Shown: positions 16,316 through 28,066 of the stretch, in pieces | How the letters are laid out: every line of letters begins with the position of its first letter | How positions within the stretch are numbered: the first letter of the stretch is position 1 | NCBI GenBank assembly: GCA_949358305.1 | Contig: OX442321.1 | Coordinates: 4,179,605 to 4,243,604 of the forward strand | Length of the DNA stretch: 64,000 bases | Source of the DNA: Strigamia acuminata | Taxonomy: Eukaryota; Arthropoda; Chilopoda; Geophilomorpha; Linotaeniidae | Direction: 5' to 3' | Notes under the pieces: model-generated | The model's database searches: none | What the model was told of the DNA's origin: nothing | What the model saw: only the letters and a program-made list of their open reading frames with translations | Program-made: the position numbers and the translations under genes

Positions 16316-17284
16316 AATATTATTGGTGATTAGGGTTGGTTTTTAGCCTTTTTAGACAGAAATGTGAGTTATGTAATACAGAAGAAATCAAATAAAAGCA
16401 TGAAAATATATATCATTGCTAAGAATTTATTCGTCGGAAAAAGACGGAGTTTGTCGCGGGTTTTTTAAATAAGATTTGCTTTTAAGGACAACACTTTGAT
16501 GTTAATTTTGGTTTTAAAATGGATTCAGACTAAAAAAATGGTGCTCTACAACTTTGCAATTGGAACTTTGTGTCTAAAATGTTTAGTTTCCAAGATACAA
16601 GTTTGATGACTGTGATGCAACAACGGCACGACTTTCAAACACTCTTTATTGGTGATTAGGGTTGATTTTTAGACAGAAATGTGAGTTATATGGAACAGAA
16701 GAAATCAAATAAAAGCATGAAAATATATATCATCGCTAAGAATTTATTCGTCGGAAAAAGACGGAGTTTGTCGAGGCTTCTTTGAATAAGATTTGCTTTT
16801 AAGGACAACACTTTGATGTTAATTTTGGTTTTAAAATGGTTTCAGACTAAACAAATGGTGCTTTACAACTTTGCAATTGGAACTTTGTGTCTAAAATGTT
16901 TAGTTTCCAAGATACAAGTTTGATGACTGTGATGCAACAATGGCACGACATTCAGACACTCTTTATTGGTGATTAGGGTTGATTTTTAGACAGAAATGTG
17001 AGTTATATGGAACAGAAGAAATCAAATAAAAGCATGAAAATATATATCATCGCTAAGAATTTATTCGTCGGAAAAAGACGGAGTTTGTCGAGGCTTCTTT
17101 GAATAAGATTTGCTTTTAAGGACAACACTTTGATGTTAATTTTGGTTTGAAAATGGATTCAGACTAAACAAATGGTGCTCTACAACTTTGCAATTGGGAC
17201 TTTGTGTCTAAAATGTTTAGTTTCCAAGATACAAGTTTGATGAGTGTGATGCAACAATGGCACGACCTTGAAACACTTTTCATT
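16316..17284. repeat. 317-bp tandem repeat, three copies
   Basis: Copies begin at about 16,318, 16,644 and 16,961, each with TATTGGTGATTAGGGTTG; the spacing between copies 2 and 3 is 317 bp. Each copy contains CGTCGGAAAAAGACGGAGTT and GCTCTACAACTTTGCAATTG or close variants. Copies 2 and 3 are nearly identical, copy 1 slightly less so. The GCTCTACAACTTTGCAATTG block also occurs singly at about 57,100 and, decayed, at about 33,010, so the unit may derive from a dispersed repeat. Confidence 0.85.
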
Positions 17285-17823
17285 GGATTCCCCGAGTGCA
17301 CTTTACCATGGTTTGTTGTCAAATTTGGAAATGTATACAAAATGTAAGGCCTTTTGTATAAAATAAATTAAAACATCAAGTTTGTATTGCGAGGGAAACG
17401 TCAGATGTTGTTGAACCGCGTATACATGCACATTTGTTTCTTAATATCCTGATAAGGGTAATGAAGTATACCACATTTTTAAGATAACGTGAGGGAATTT
17501 CATCCCAATATCGCATCCTGTTTTTAATATAATCAATATCGATTAACAGCAAATAAGCAAATAAAGCTTTTTTAATTTCCAATGAATTTTTGATTTGCTT
17601 GCAAATTGTATTGGAGAAATTTCTCGCATGATGATATTATTGATTTGCCTGAAAATTATATTCAAATCTGAACCATCAAATTTGCATAATATTATTCTTT
17701 TTTTTTAAATGTAAAAAAATTTATTAAAAAAATAATTAAATTTCAATAAGTGACTTTTAAAACCCAAAAAAATAAATAAATTATTTTTTCTATGCAAAAA
17801 ATCAATAAAAATAAATTATTATT

Positions 17824-17855
<32 letters not shown>

Positions 17856-20424
17856 TGGACGTTGCAGGAACTCGTCAGACACGGGCGAGCGCCATTAGAA
17901 AGAAATCGAACATTTGCGACATAGCGTCGTATTTTTTCCTTCTTTTTTCCGTGTCGGATCGAAGAAACATGGGTTTTACGTCAGATGACACGGCGACCAA
18001 AGCTACGACTGACAACTTTTCTAGAGAGAGGCACCAATGGGGAGAAAGCTGTGCGCAGGTGCGAACGAGAACCTATTACACACCTGTTGAAAGAAGATTG
18101 TGCCGTTCGTAGACAATAAATTCTCTATTTTCGCTCATTTTAAACTCTCTCTTCGCCAAAAAAAAAATCCACTTCGCAACTTATAGCCATCAATCTATAC
18201 AAACAAACAGTTGCCGATTTTATTTTCACGCAGTTTTCAATCCAATTTGCCACCAAAAAAAAAAAAAAATTACATCCTCGTCATCGATGTTTGCAATTCA
18301 AATTGAAAAAAAAAATAAAATCCAAAAAAATATTCAAATTTCCGTCAAATGTGGATTTTTTTTTTATTTTTATTTTTTAAATCTCTAGAGAAATCTGAAC
18401 GATTGAAAGTTTACTTTTCAAATAAACTTCTTCTTTATCACTTGCTTCACTTCATTTCCCATTTTTTATTTTTTTTATAATTAATTTTTTTTTTAAATAA
18501 AAAAATATTTTTTTATTACCAATTATCACTAATGAAAATGATCTAAATTCTAAATTATCTTCATCTCACAGCAATCCAATCTAAACCAGAGCAATTTAGT
18601 AAGAAATGTTGAAAATAGGTGCAGATAGACTCTGATTATTTCCTTCTATTAAGACATGTGTTAAATTGCTTTCATTCCTGGGGAATAGAGCTGCACTGGA
18701 TGCTTTTTTGCACCTAATTGGACACAACGAGCCTCTAGTGGACACACTCCTGCTGAGGAGGAAATGAGGATGAAGTTATTTCAAAAGCACAGACACAAAA
18801 AATCTAATCCTGATTTGAAAGAAATGTTATTTAGCAACAACAACAACAAGCTGCATTGCTATTGCTATCAATTTTAGTGTATAAAAGAAGATCCTTGAAT
18901 TCCACAGAGTGAATTGGATACAGCAAATGTAAATAAATGGATTTGATGAATTTATTTTTGAAAACAAGCTGGAAGTAAAGTTTTTATTTTTAGTTTCTTT
19001 GATTTCGTTTTTAAAGTTCTTGGGTGAAAGTGAAACCAACAGTGCTTTTATCTCTTGGAAAGTTGTACATGTAAACAAGTTTTTCACTCGTCTCAGACCG
19101 TTTACGAGCACAGTTCTGGCTTTATAGTATTATACAGTATCTATATAGTTCTTTCTATAACGCCCCATAAACTCCCATTACACACCACTGCCCCATTTTA
19201 ACTCTAAAGTTCATCTCCCTCTAGAGGCATTGAATTAAAATAAAAATTAAAAATTCCCAAACAATTTTTTAGTGTTATAAAAAATTATTCGTAATATATA
19301 TGTATATAAATTTAAATGAAACATAAAAATAATTTTTGTTTTAAAAATAATTACGATGTATTTTGTAATTTACTGCGAGTCTGCAGTACAGGAAGCGGAA
19401 GTTCGCACTTAACCCTAGTTGTAAAATGCGAATACATCGGTAAATATCTCGATCGATTTTCTTTCTTAAAAACTAATACTTTATTTTTCTCTTTTTTGAA
19501 AAAATAGGATGAAAACTCGATCTCCGACAAAGAGTAGAAATACTGAAGAAAAACTTAATTCACTTGCCCATGGAATGAAACGGTTTCCGAGCACAACTTT
19601 TCGATTAGGGTGGGAAGTGAAGCAGGTGGGCAAATGCCAACCTAAATTACTGCTCCGCCCTCGCACACTGATCCTCTGGAGGAACCACTTCCTTTTCAGA
19701 CCAATATCCTATGTCGTTATCAATCCCCGGACCACAAACATTGCGACATTAAGGCCACATATTAACCAATGTCGAATTAACATCAAATATTTAGCACATA
19801 ACGATCCCAATCTTCATAAAAACGCGCAATTTTAATTCCATTCACGAATGCTAATGAAGGCAAAGGTGCAGAAGAAATACAGGAAAAGGAAAATATTTAT
19901 TGTTTATTTAAATTATTTCTATTTTTAATTAATTAGGTAATATATATTTTTTATTTGTTTGTTGGTAAGTAATAATTGATCGCACCACAACATTTAAGGA
20001 TCTTACACACATGTTAGGTTGGTGAGAACTTATTGATCCACATCTAAGTTAACGTGAGAAAAGTGACACTTGGTGTCGCCACCTCTGCTTACAATTGGAG
20101 GCTGGATTACCGGGGCTGGAATGGGTGTCGCTTAATTGAACTGAAACACACCTAGCATTGATATCAGCATCAAACAAACATAAAACTCGACATTTTCCCT
20201 CGTTTTATGGTTACAATTTTGTCTATTTTAAAATTGGTTAGAAATGAACGTTGCCTATGCGTCTGTACAAGTAACATGTACACTAAAATGTAAAAATAAG
20301 AATTATGGCTTAACACGAAGAGAAAATCTAAAGGCGCCAACCCAAAAGTTGTAGAGAAAAATAACGTAAAAATATAAAATTCATTGAATAAAAGCCGCAG
20401 TTCCCATTCATAATTGTGGAAATA
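17285..20424. other. Long AT-rich stretch without recognised gene
   Basis: Contains a poly-T run at 17,827-17,852 and a more GC- and CpG-rich island at about 17,853-18,110, which stands out from its surroundings and could be an untranslated exon or promoter. Poly-A/T tracts follow to about 18,540. The open frame of 108 codons at 19,509-19,835 has no recognisable domain and no clear splice support. Confidence 0.35.
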
Positions 20425-20608
20425 CAGTCGAAACTCTTTATAACAAATCGCGATATAACGAATTATCGATATAACGAATGCCTAAAAATAGCCGGTTCGG
20501 TTGGCTGGCCATAGAACACGACGTTAAAAAATCTCGATATAACGAATTCTCGATATAACGAATCGATTTTTAGGGTCCCTTGCGATTCGTTATAAAGAGT
20601 TTCGACTG
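20425..20608. mobile_element. pogo/Tigger-like MITE (CAGTCGAAACTC ends)
   Basis: Inverted ends CAGTCGAAACTCTTTATAAC and the complement of GTTATAAAGAGTTTCGACTG, flanked by TA at 20,423-20,424 and 20,609-20,610. Inside are short CGATATAACGAAT repeats. Related copies are at 35,399-35,740 and 39,669-39,812. End sequence and TA target fit pogo-like elements; no transposase is left. Confidence 0.75.
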
Positions 20609-21034
20609 TACGGTATTTAAAGTGTCTGTTAATCTTCCCAAACTGAAAAACTGCTGAAATGTATTACAAAAATGTTGTAAAATCGACCTGGATATTAATT
20701 TATTTTGTGTTTGTTCTTAAATTCCATATCAGATGGTGGAAAGAAAGGAAATTGACGGCGGTGACTTCAAAAAAAAACAATTTTGCAAATTCTAATAATG
20801 GAAAATAACCCAGGAAAATAAAATGGCAAGTATTGACATTCATCTACATTGCTGGTTCCCAGTCTAATTTGGAATTCTGCATTTTAGAATCGACTCGAAT
20901 TTATTGATTACTTCGATCTGCAACAACAAAAGCAGCTTCATCATGCATCTGCTGAATGGAGACATTTTTCGTTGTTTATGTTGAACCGAAAATGATAATT
21001 ATTTGTTCAATGAGGTAAGCGACCCCCGACAATA

Positions 21035-21058
21035 ACCCCCCCCCCCCCCCGCCCCCCC
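21035..21058. repeat. Poly-C run
   Basis: An almost pure C tract interrupted by one G; probably unstable in copying and assembly. Confidence 0.8.
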
Positions 21059-21532
21059 AATTTTATTTTAATCTAATATTTTTTATATTTTTAAATTTTT
21101 GTCATGCTAAGATAAATATTTCGCTGTAAGACATCGGATGAATTGCACCATTTGAGGAGAATTTCTCTTATTTTCTAGAAAGGTTTAGGTTTAAACATCC
21201 ATTTCCATTCCATTGCAAGTTTGCAACTGCAAAAGGAATAACAACACAAGCAGTGAAATTGCCTAGAAGGGCTCAAGTTTAGCCTAAATTCTTTCTGATG
21301 GGAATTAAAATTGAAAACAATGATTTCAACTCGACATGAAGTTCTGGAGATGTTGTTTACATTCATCAATGTAAATAAGTGAGCACAAACGGGTCAGTTG
21401 TAACGTCTGTTGACATTAAACTCATAAAAAATGTATAGGAAGCGGAGTACGGAAGAAGGTTAAATACGCTGCCCTTGAATGAATCGATAGCATCAAAATT
21501 GAGAACTACCAGTAGGTATTGTAGATTTTAAT

Positions 21533-21719
21533 ATCGTAATTTCTCGATTAAGAGCCGCGGCTCTTATTCAAAACAGCCATTTTTGTCAGCAATTACGATT
21601 TCGGTTTTTCGTTCGTTACATTTGTTTAATGTTACAAACGAAGTCTGAACGCCACGAACGAAGCGTACGTTCATCGTTAAATACAGAAACAATATCGTAC
21701 CTTTGCAAAAATATAGTAT

Positions 21720-21766
<47 letters not shown>

Positions 21767-21834
21767 CGGAAACATGCTCCAATGGAGCCGCGGTTACTAT
21801 TTGAGGGCGACTCTTAATCGGTAAACTACGGTAG
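21533..21834. mobile_element. GCCGCGGC-family MITE, copy 1
   Basis: Left end CGATTAAGAGCCGCGGCTCT, right end GAGGGCGACTCTTAATCGGT then AAACTACGGTA: inverted ends with a TACCGTA-like terminus. The middle holds a (TTTA)n run at about 21,717-21,765. Full or partial copies are at 24,169-24,697, 25,434-25,590, 32,930-32,975 and 39,088-39,182. No coding capacity. Confidence 0.75.
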
Positions 21835-21904
21835 TTGGGATTAGGATATAGCGTAAAATTCTGACTTGCATAGCATAAAAATGTTATTTTGGGTTTGGTC
21901 CTAA

Positions 21905-22110
21905 CTGTAATCGGTTGGAATGGGGCCCCTTCACTTCTGGGGCCCTGGCACTGGTACCAAATGGGGGCCCACCAATTTGTATTAATAAAATTAATCAAAA
22001 TAAGCAAATTTTGATTTTTGTTCTCATCTTTAGCTAAATTAATCAATTGAAATGGGGTCCTTGCAATTCTGGGGCCCAGCTGGGCCCAGATGACTTCTGG
22101 AGTAAACAAA
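21905..22110. repeat. Imperfect direct repeat, GGGGCCC-rich
   Basis: Two blocks of about 45 bp (AATCGGTTGGAATGGGGCCC at about 21,910 and AATCAATTGAAATGGGGTCC at about 22,038), each continuing to TTCTGGGGCCC, lie about 130 bp apart. Origin unknown. Confidence 0.45.
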
Positions 22111-22241
22111 ACAATTATATTTTCTTCTGAAAGATTTCTGAGTAAAAATCTACTTGAATTAATTAAACTGCTGCTTGAAGAGCATTCGAGGAATGGATAG
22201 CGAACATGCCGTTTGGGGAAAGGAGTTTTCATTAAAGACAA

Positions 22242-23466
22242 ACACTTGGGGCCTCCAGTGCCGTGTCAAATTTGATGACGTCGTTTCGTGTTTGCGCCCC
22301 CGTGCCAACTGAACTTCCGGTTAAATAATACAATCGGTTTTTGTAACCGAAAACACGTCATGAACAATTTCCGTAGAAAAAGAGTTAAAAACGGATGGTT
22401 TTGAGTGCGCAAATTATTTTAAATGGTGTCGCGCATGCGCAATAGAAAAAAATACGATATTTTAAAAAAAAATATCCACTTGGAAAATTAATTTAAAAAA
22501 TAAAAATCCCAAGCAACTACATTACCTTTAACTGCAAAACACTTGTTAAAACGACTATTCCCAACCCCGCAAAAGCACCCCCATCGTATCTTGTGCTTCC
22601 CTGCACAACAATTCGATACCTATGATTTTACCAATTCAAAACACAAAAAATAAATATCTAAAAAATAACGCAAAAAACGCTTTTAAGAAGCAAAAAAAAA
22701 AAAAAAAAATTTCCCTCGAATTATTGAATTCCAAAGTATACTCAAACCATCGGGGCGTGTGCAGATTTGGGTACAGGGGGGACGTGGAGATGTGTTTTGA
22801 GCAAAAGGGGAGCCTCCTGTCGCACACACGGATGAGAGTTATTGACAACGCATGACGTCACCTGCGTGGGAATTTTGCAACCTGCCATGACCTTAATGCT
22901 TTTACCCAGGCTCACGGACTAATACACTGATAAGAGAACCCGTGGACGGGAGGGACCAAGAACACTGCGAGCATTCCGAATTGAGAGGGGAAAAGGACAC
23001 TTTTGCCTGGTTTGCGCGTCCCTGGCTCGGCACCTTGCCATAAGATGTTGAAACGCATCATTTGAAGCATGAGTGAAACCAGTGTAGCACTCACGTGTCA
23101 CTCCAACACTGATATATTTGCTAGAGAACGGTATGTAACTGCGGAGTTTTCAATTTATCTTTTTTCAAGGGCTGTTTGTGCAAACACAGACACAGACACG
23201 GCAAGTGGCGCTTGGTTTTTCGGGTGGGAATGGGAGGTAAAGGGTGAAATGTTGCTGGGTTGGGGTGGTTTTTTAATTGGGATGTAATTGGAGGTTAATT
23301 TGCAACGTTTTTGTTTTGGAATTTTAATTTAAAATTTTTTTATAATTTTTTTTTTTATAATTTTTTTGTAATTTGGTTTTTTTTTTGTCACATTTTTCAC
23401 AGTTAATTTGAAAAGTGTGAGGAAATTGATGAATTTTGAATGGGGATTCAAATGGGTGCAATGCAG
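22242..23466. other. CpG-richer stretch, possible regulatory region
   Basis: Parts at about 22,240-22,340 and 22,740-23,250 are clearly richer in G+C and CpG than neighbouring DNA, and no gene is recognised. A perfect cAMP-response-type palindrome TGACGTCA is at 22,853-22,860. This could be the promoter or a 5' exon of the unrecognised gene further downstream, but nothing in the sequence proves it. Confidence 0.25.
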
Positions 23467-23588
23467 TGAAATATCCTAAAGAAGCTGCAGGCGGAAGTTT
23501 TGAAGGTTACTATTGACTTAGATGAATTTCTTCTTTACAGCGGTTATTGTAGAATGTGAAAAAAGGGTGTAAATGTTGGGCGCATTAA
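23467..23588 (+). pseudogene. Decayed copy of the first visible exon of the unrecognised gene
   Basis: Aligns with 28,067-28,182 from just before the splice acceptor (GTGCAATGCAG here, GTGCACTGCAG there), with about 70% identity over the first 50 bases by my count, and includes TTTTGAAGGTT exactly. In the same frame it reads LQAEVLKVTIDLDEF (ALPAELLKVSIAIDGF in the other copy). It has an in-frame TGA at its first codon, another TGA after 24 more codons, and about 9 extra bases. The similarity ends at GCATTAATC in both. A decayed duplicated exon fits best; a shared repeat is the alternative. Confidence 0.45.
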
Positions 23589-24168
23589 TCTTTTTTTTTT
23601 GTGTGAAAAATGTCGCTGCAAATGCAAAAGAGAAATGGATTTGACTCTTTATCAGAGCGTTTTAGCAGCATTTCTGCTTTTAAATCTTGGTAATAGCGAT
23701 GGGGAAACCGAGGGGAAATAAAATTTGTTTTTGCAAAATGGGAAATAAATAAAATTGGGTGTTTTTTCTAATGGAGAGTATTTCTTTTGCGTGGCAAAAT
23801 GGTGAGTACATTCAAGGGTAAATTAGGCTTATACTGTATGAATGAGTGATGAGGTGTGCTATAAATTCAGGTTAATGTTTTGGAAAGCTGATGAAAATTT
23901 CAAGTGGAAAGCAAATTTGGAGTGTATTTTTTGAAAGGGATCCTAATTGGCTATTAAAATTCAGAAATTTAATGTGTTTTAATTTTAAAGACATAAAGTT
24001 TAACATTTCAAACAGCTTTTAGTTTAATGCAATAATGATGTTGTATGTTTTATAGATGGAATGGAATGAAAATTTTATTTTTTAATATTTATGTTTTGAA
24101 AATCAAATAGAAAAGTAAATTCCTTTTTTAGCTTGGTAGGTGCATTCATAAAGTCATTTAAACTTTTT

Positions 24169-24306
24169 TACCGTATTTCATCGATTAAGAGCCGCGGCTC
24201 TTATTCAAAACTGCCATTTTTGTCAGCAATCACGAACGAAGCGTACGTTCATCGTTCATGAGGTTAAATACGGAAACAATATCGTACTTTTGCAAAAATA
24301 TAGTAT

Positions 24307-24345
<39 letters not shown>

Positions 24346-24697
24346 CACCGTATTTATTTATTTATTTACTCCGTATTTATTTATTTATTTACTCCGTATT
24401 TATTTATTTATTTACTCCGTATTTATTTATTTATTTACTCCGTATTTATTTATTTATTTACTTCGTATTTATTTATTTATTTACTCCGTATTTATTTATT
24501 TATTTACTCCGTATTTATTTATTTATTTACTCCGTATTTATTTATTTATTTACTCCGTATTTATTTATTTATTTATTTACGGAAACACACTCCAATGGAG
24601 TACTTACAAAAATACGGTATTCTTGGTGTCTCAGCCGCGGCTATTATTCGAGGGCGGCTGCAATTCGAGGACGACTCTTAATCGGTAAAATACGGTA
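24169..24697. mobile_element. GCCGCGGC-family MITE, copy 2, with expanded minisatellite
   Basis: Termini TACCGTATTTCATCGATTAA and CTTAATCGGTAAAATACGGT then A form the inverted ends. The centre (24,303-24,580) is a (TTTA)n run followed by about nine copies of a 23-bp unit of CCGTATTTATTTATTTATTT then ACT (for example at 24,371 and 24,394). Long open frames across it (LFIYLLRIY repeats) are only a result of the repeat. Confidence 0.8.
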
Positions 24698-25433
24698 TAT
24701 TTTTTAAACCAGTCCAAATGTAAAATTTAATATGTAAAATACAAAATTGTAAATGATTTTATGAATGAGCCTAGTGTTTTTAAATTTACTCACCAGGTTT
24801 TTTTATGCTCCTAGTGAGTAAAATTTAAAACTGAAATTAATTGATGTTTTTGGACCCTTTTGGGTATTCAATTAGAGAGCAAAAATTTGATAGCAGATTT
24901 TGTAAAAGATATTTTGAGAATTTTTGCTTTTTGAAATCCCACATAAGCACAGGAGATTAGGTAAAGGTTTAGCAAGTTCATGGATTTGCAGTTGTAGAGG
25001 TTGAAAAAAAAGCTTCCTTTGAAGTACTTAATTAGCGTGAATTAAAAGATGTTTGTTTGTAGTGTCAAACAATTTGAAAATAATGAAGGAAGGCATGAAA
25101 AAAAAAATTTGTCGCTTGGTTTTAGCTAATCATGCACAACTAAATCTCCAGCTGTTTGCGGCGTTTAACATCCATTAATCAAAAAAATAATTTTTTTTTA
25201 TTTTCTAATTTTTGTTTTAAAAAAAAATGTAATCTAATTTGGTGCTATGGTAACACCGGAAAGCATCCATCATTCCTGCCAAAATCAAATGGAATCAACA
25301 GCTAGGGATTATCTTGGACATTGATCCAACAATTCAATTGGTTTTAAGCAAAAGATTTTTCAAAAAAAAATATTAATTTGATGCTTTGAGATCGAGCATT
25401 CACACCATTCACTAAGATTTTTTTTAAACAAAA

Positions 25434-25590
25434 TACCGTATTTTATCGATTAAGAACTGCGGCTCTTATTCAATACTTACATTTGTTTAATGTAACAAAC
25501 GAAGTCTGAACGTCAAGAACGAAGCGTATGTTCATCGTTCGTGAGGTTAGATACGGAAGCAATACCGTACTTTTGCAAAAATACGGTATT
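25434..25590. mobile_element. GCCGCGGC-family MITE, shortened copy 3
   Basis: Begins TACCGTATTTTATCGATTAA and keeps AACGAAGTCTGAACGTCAAG and GCGTATGTTCATCGTTC, which match copies 1 and 2. It ends at AAAAATACGGTA. The TTTA run is missing. Confidence 0.65.
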
Positions 25591-25887
25591 CTTGGTGTCG
25601 TCGCTGAAGATAAACACAACAAAAATGGTGGACAGCAAACTCTCTTTTAAACCTTGATCCATCCAGAGAATGCACTAATTCTTATTGGTCACTGGGCAAA
25701 TTACTACGGGCTTCCTCACACATAAGAAAAAAGTCCAGACAACTTTTTAATTTTATTGAAACAGCGCTGATCACATTAGAGGGCTCCAACTAACGATTAA
25801 TTCGCTTAGAGTGGACATGTCTGTTGCTAAAACAAACTCGCTGTACAAGTTCAGCATTAACAAGTAAATATAAAAAACTAAGTTTTT

Positions 25888-25998
25888 GGAAAAAGGCTTT
25901 TATATTGATGCTTCAAATCTCCGCCAGAGTGCGCTACTATCGACGGAAGTTGAAACACAAAAATTCATTCATGTCAAGTTAAATAAAAGCCTTTAAAA
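25888..25998. mobile_element. AAAGGCTTTTAT-family element, short copy 2
   Basis: Reverse-orientation relative of 787-1,127 with most of the middle gone. It shares the complement of TCTGGCGGAGATTTGAAGCA and the AATAAAAGCCTTT end. The Tc1-like transposon starts about 10 bp to its right. Confidence 0.6.
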
Positions 25999-26007
25999 AA
26001 TAAGATA

Positions 26008-27682
26008 CAACCCCCGGACAAAAGTCCTGCAACAGAGCAATTTTTTCACTTACTTCAAACTTTGATGGCATCTAGCATAAAAACCATGACAGCTAGAGCA
26101 ATAACACTTTAAAAATTGAAAAGCCCTATCTTTTTAGACTAGAATTGTTTTATAACATCAGCTGAAAACATCTTTATTCAGTACAAAATAAACAAAAATA
26201 AAAATTACACTAGAGACAAAAGTCCTGCAACACAACAAAATTGGTACAAAAGTCCTGCAACTTCTGCTAAAACTCTCTTTCCCCTCAATTTATGGAATTG
26301 GCATAGACCATACATGTGATATATCGTATACTAATTTGCATATTTGCACATGATTCCCTATCATTCACTAATTTTGTAAGGAATAAGCTTTTTATGCAAT
26401 GGCTGCAAAATGCACACCTATTGAATTAGGAGTGAGAAAATTAATAATCAAAAAGCATTCCCAAGGCATTTCCAATGCAGAAATTGCAACTCAAATAGGA
26501 ATTCATCGTTCCACTGTTGGCAGAATTATCAGAACACAAGAAGAAACCGGAAAATGCAATGTGAGATCAAGGTCAGGTCGTCCACGCCATACAAAAAAGA
26601 CAGAAGACAACATCCTCAGAAGTCTTGTGAAGAAATCCAAGAAAGATTCTGCCAGAAAAATAACGGCTAAATGGATTGATATAATCAAAAAGCCTGTATC
26701 TGAAAAATTAACAAGGCGCAGACTCCAGGAAATGGGATATGGATTTCGAGTTGCAAAGAAGAAACCACTTCTCACACGTGCAATGCAAAAAAAACGTGTT
26801 TTATGGTGCCATAAACATAAAGATTGGACTGTTGAACAGTGGAGACAAGTTATCTTCAGCGATGAGTCGCGATTTTGTTTGTTTAAAGATGGGAAAACTA
26901 CAGTTTTAAGAAAAAAAGGAGAAGAATTCCATCCCCATTGCATTTCAAAGACTGTCAAATTTGCACCTGGGATAATGGTTTATGGAACCATGACAGCAAA
27001 CGGACTTGGTAGCTTAGAAACTGTGAAACAAAGCATTAATGCAGAGGTTTACATCAATGTTTTGGATAATTGCCTCATTCCAACCGCCAAACACTATTTT
27101 CCGGAGGGCAGTTACATCTACCAACAAGATGGTGCACCTGCTCATAGGGCGAAGAAGACTACATTCTACTTCGAAAGTATGGGAATTGATGTGTTGGACT
27201 GGCCAGGAAACTCACCGGACCTTAATCCTATAGAAAATATTTGGGCTAAAGTAAAAAAGCGACTACAAGAAGTAGGACCGATGACCTTAACCGAGTTAGA
27301 AGAAACTGTGAATCAGATCTGGAATCACATTACCCCAAAAGAATGTGATGACTTAATAGTATCCATCCCTAGAAGGATTACAGCAGTTTTGAAAGCTAGA
27401 GGTGGAGCCACGAAGTACTGAGAAGAAAGTTGCAGGACTTTTGTACCAATTTTGTTGTGTTGCAAGACTTTTGTCTCTAGTGTAATTTTTATTTTTGTTT
27501 ATTTCGTACTGAATAAAGATGTTTTCAGCTGATGTTATAAAACAATTCTAGTCTAAAAAGAAAGGGCTTTTCAATTTTTAAAGCGTTATTGCTCTAGCTG
27601 TCATGGTTTTTATGCTAGATGCCATCAAAGTGCAAAGTAAGTGAAAAAATTGCTCTGTTGCAGGACTTTTGTCCGGGAGCTG
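26008..27682 (+). mobile_element. Tc1-like DNA transposon, apparently full length
   Basis: A 1,675-bp element bounded by TA (26,006-26,007 and 27,683-27,684). Inverted repeats of about 250 bp begin CAACCCCCGGACAAAAGTCC at the left; the right end is the complement of CAGCTCCCGGACAAAAGTCC. The word ACAAAAGTCCTGCAAC appears at the outer end and twice more near the inner end of the left arm, and correspondingly on the right. This IR/DR arrangement of transposase-binding sites is known from Tc1 relatives. The left outermost bases differ slightly from the right. It encloses one long intact gene. Confidence 0.92.
26399..27421 (+). CDS. Tc1-like transposase, intact, 340 aa
   Basis: Cut-and-paste transposase acting at the TIRs of the surrounding element. 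The N-terminal half (about 1-110) holds a paired-like helix-turn-helix DNA-binding region (GISNAEIATQIGIHRSTVGR) with the linker GRPRHTKK, close to the GRPR AT-hook-like motif of the family. The catalytic triad is Asp in FSDESRF, Asp in QQDGAPAH, and Glu in SPDLNPIENIW, with 34 residues between the last two, so DD34E as in Tc1. The length is normal for the family and there is no stop or frameshift. The start ATG at 26,399 lies about 150 bp inside the left inner repeat. A single uninterrupted frame and similar TIRs suggest recent activity; whether it still moves is unknown. Confidence 0.95.
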   Translation: MAAKCTPIELGVRKLIIKKHSQGISNAEIATQIGIHRSTVGRIIRTQEETGKCNVRSRSGRPRHTKKTEDNILRSLVKKSKKDSARKITAKWIDIIKKPVSEKLTRRRLQEMGYGFRVAKKKPLLTRAMQKKRVLWCHKHKDWTVEQWRQVIFSDESRFCLFKDGKTTVLRKKGEEFHPHCISKTVKFAPGIMVYGTMTANGLGSLETVKQSINAEVYINVLDNCLIPTAKHYFPEGSYIYQQDGAPAHRAKKTTFYFESMGIDVLDWPGNSPDLNPIENIWAKVKKRLQEVGPMTLTELEETVNQIWNHITPKECDDLIVSIPRRITAVLKARGGATKY

Positions 27683-27741
27683 TAGTTTGGCTAAAAATTT
27701 ATACGGGACGAAAATTTAGAGGAAAAGTAATTGAATGCGCT

Positions 27742-27970
27742 ACTATACTCAAAACCACCACAATGTTGACCTATTTCACTGGTGTAGTGGCACAAAAAAG
27801 TAGCCCAAAACATTAGAATTGTAATCGAACTCCAGACATTGTGATCGATTACCAACATTGTCAAAGGTGATGCTTTGACACAGAAGTGCTTTTCCGCGTA
27901 GTAGAACACAGTGCACAGTTATGCGTAAACCGGCTGAAATAGGTCAACGTTGTGGTGGTTTTGAGTATAT
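27742..27970. mobile_element. ACTATACTC-family MITE
   Basis: Ends ACTATACTCAAAACCACCAC and GTGGTGGTTTTGAGTATA are inverted. Inner blocks TTTCACTGGTGTAGTGGCAC, GACATTGTGATCGATTACC and TTTTCCGCGTAGTAGAACAC match the copies at 59.3 and 60.0 kb. It lies just upstream of the first traced exon of the unrecognised gene. Confidence 0.75.
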
Positions 27971-28066
27971 TTAGACAGCTTAATAGCCAATCGGAGTTTG
28001 TTACAAGTTTTCTGAAACAGAATATAGTTCCAATTAATTCTGATCATCGAAACTAGTGCACTGCAG

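Noticed and set aside
17792-18112. Open frame after the poly-T run as a coding exon
   Set aside because: No recognisable protein and no usable acceptor in frame; kept only as a CpG-richer island.
19509-19835. Open frame of 108 codons after a possible acceptor
   Set aside because: No domain or partner exon recognised; AT-rich surroundings make chance frames of this size plausible.
24258-24707. Long open frame with FIYLLRIYLFIYS repeats
   Set aside because: Product of the 23-bp and TTTA repeats in a MITE, open in more than one frame.
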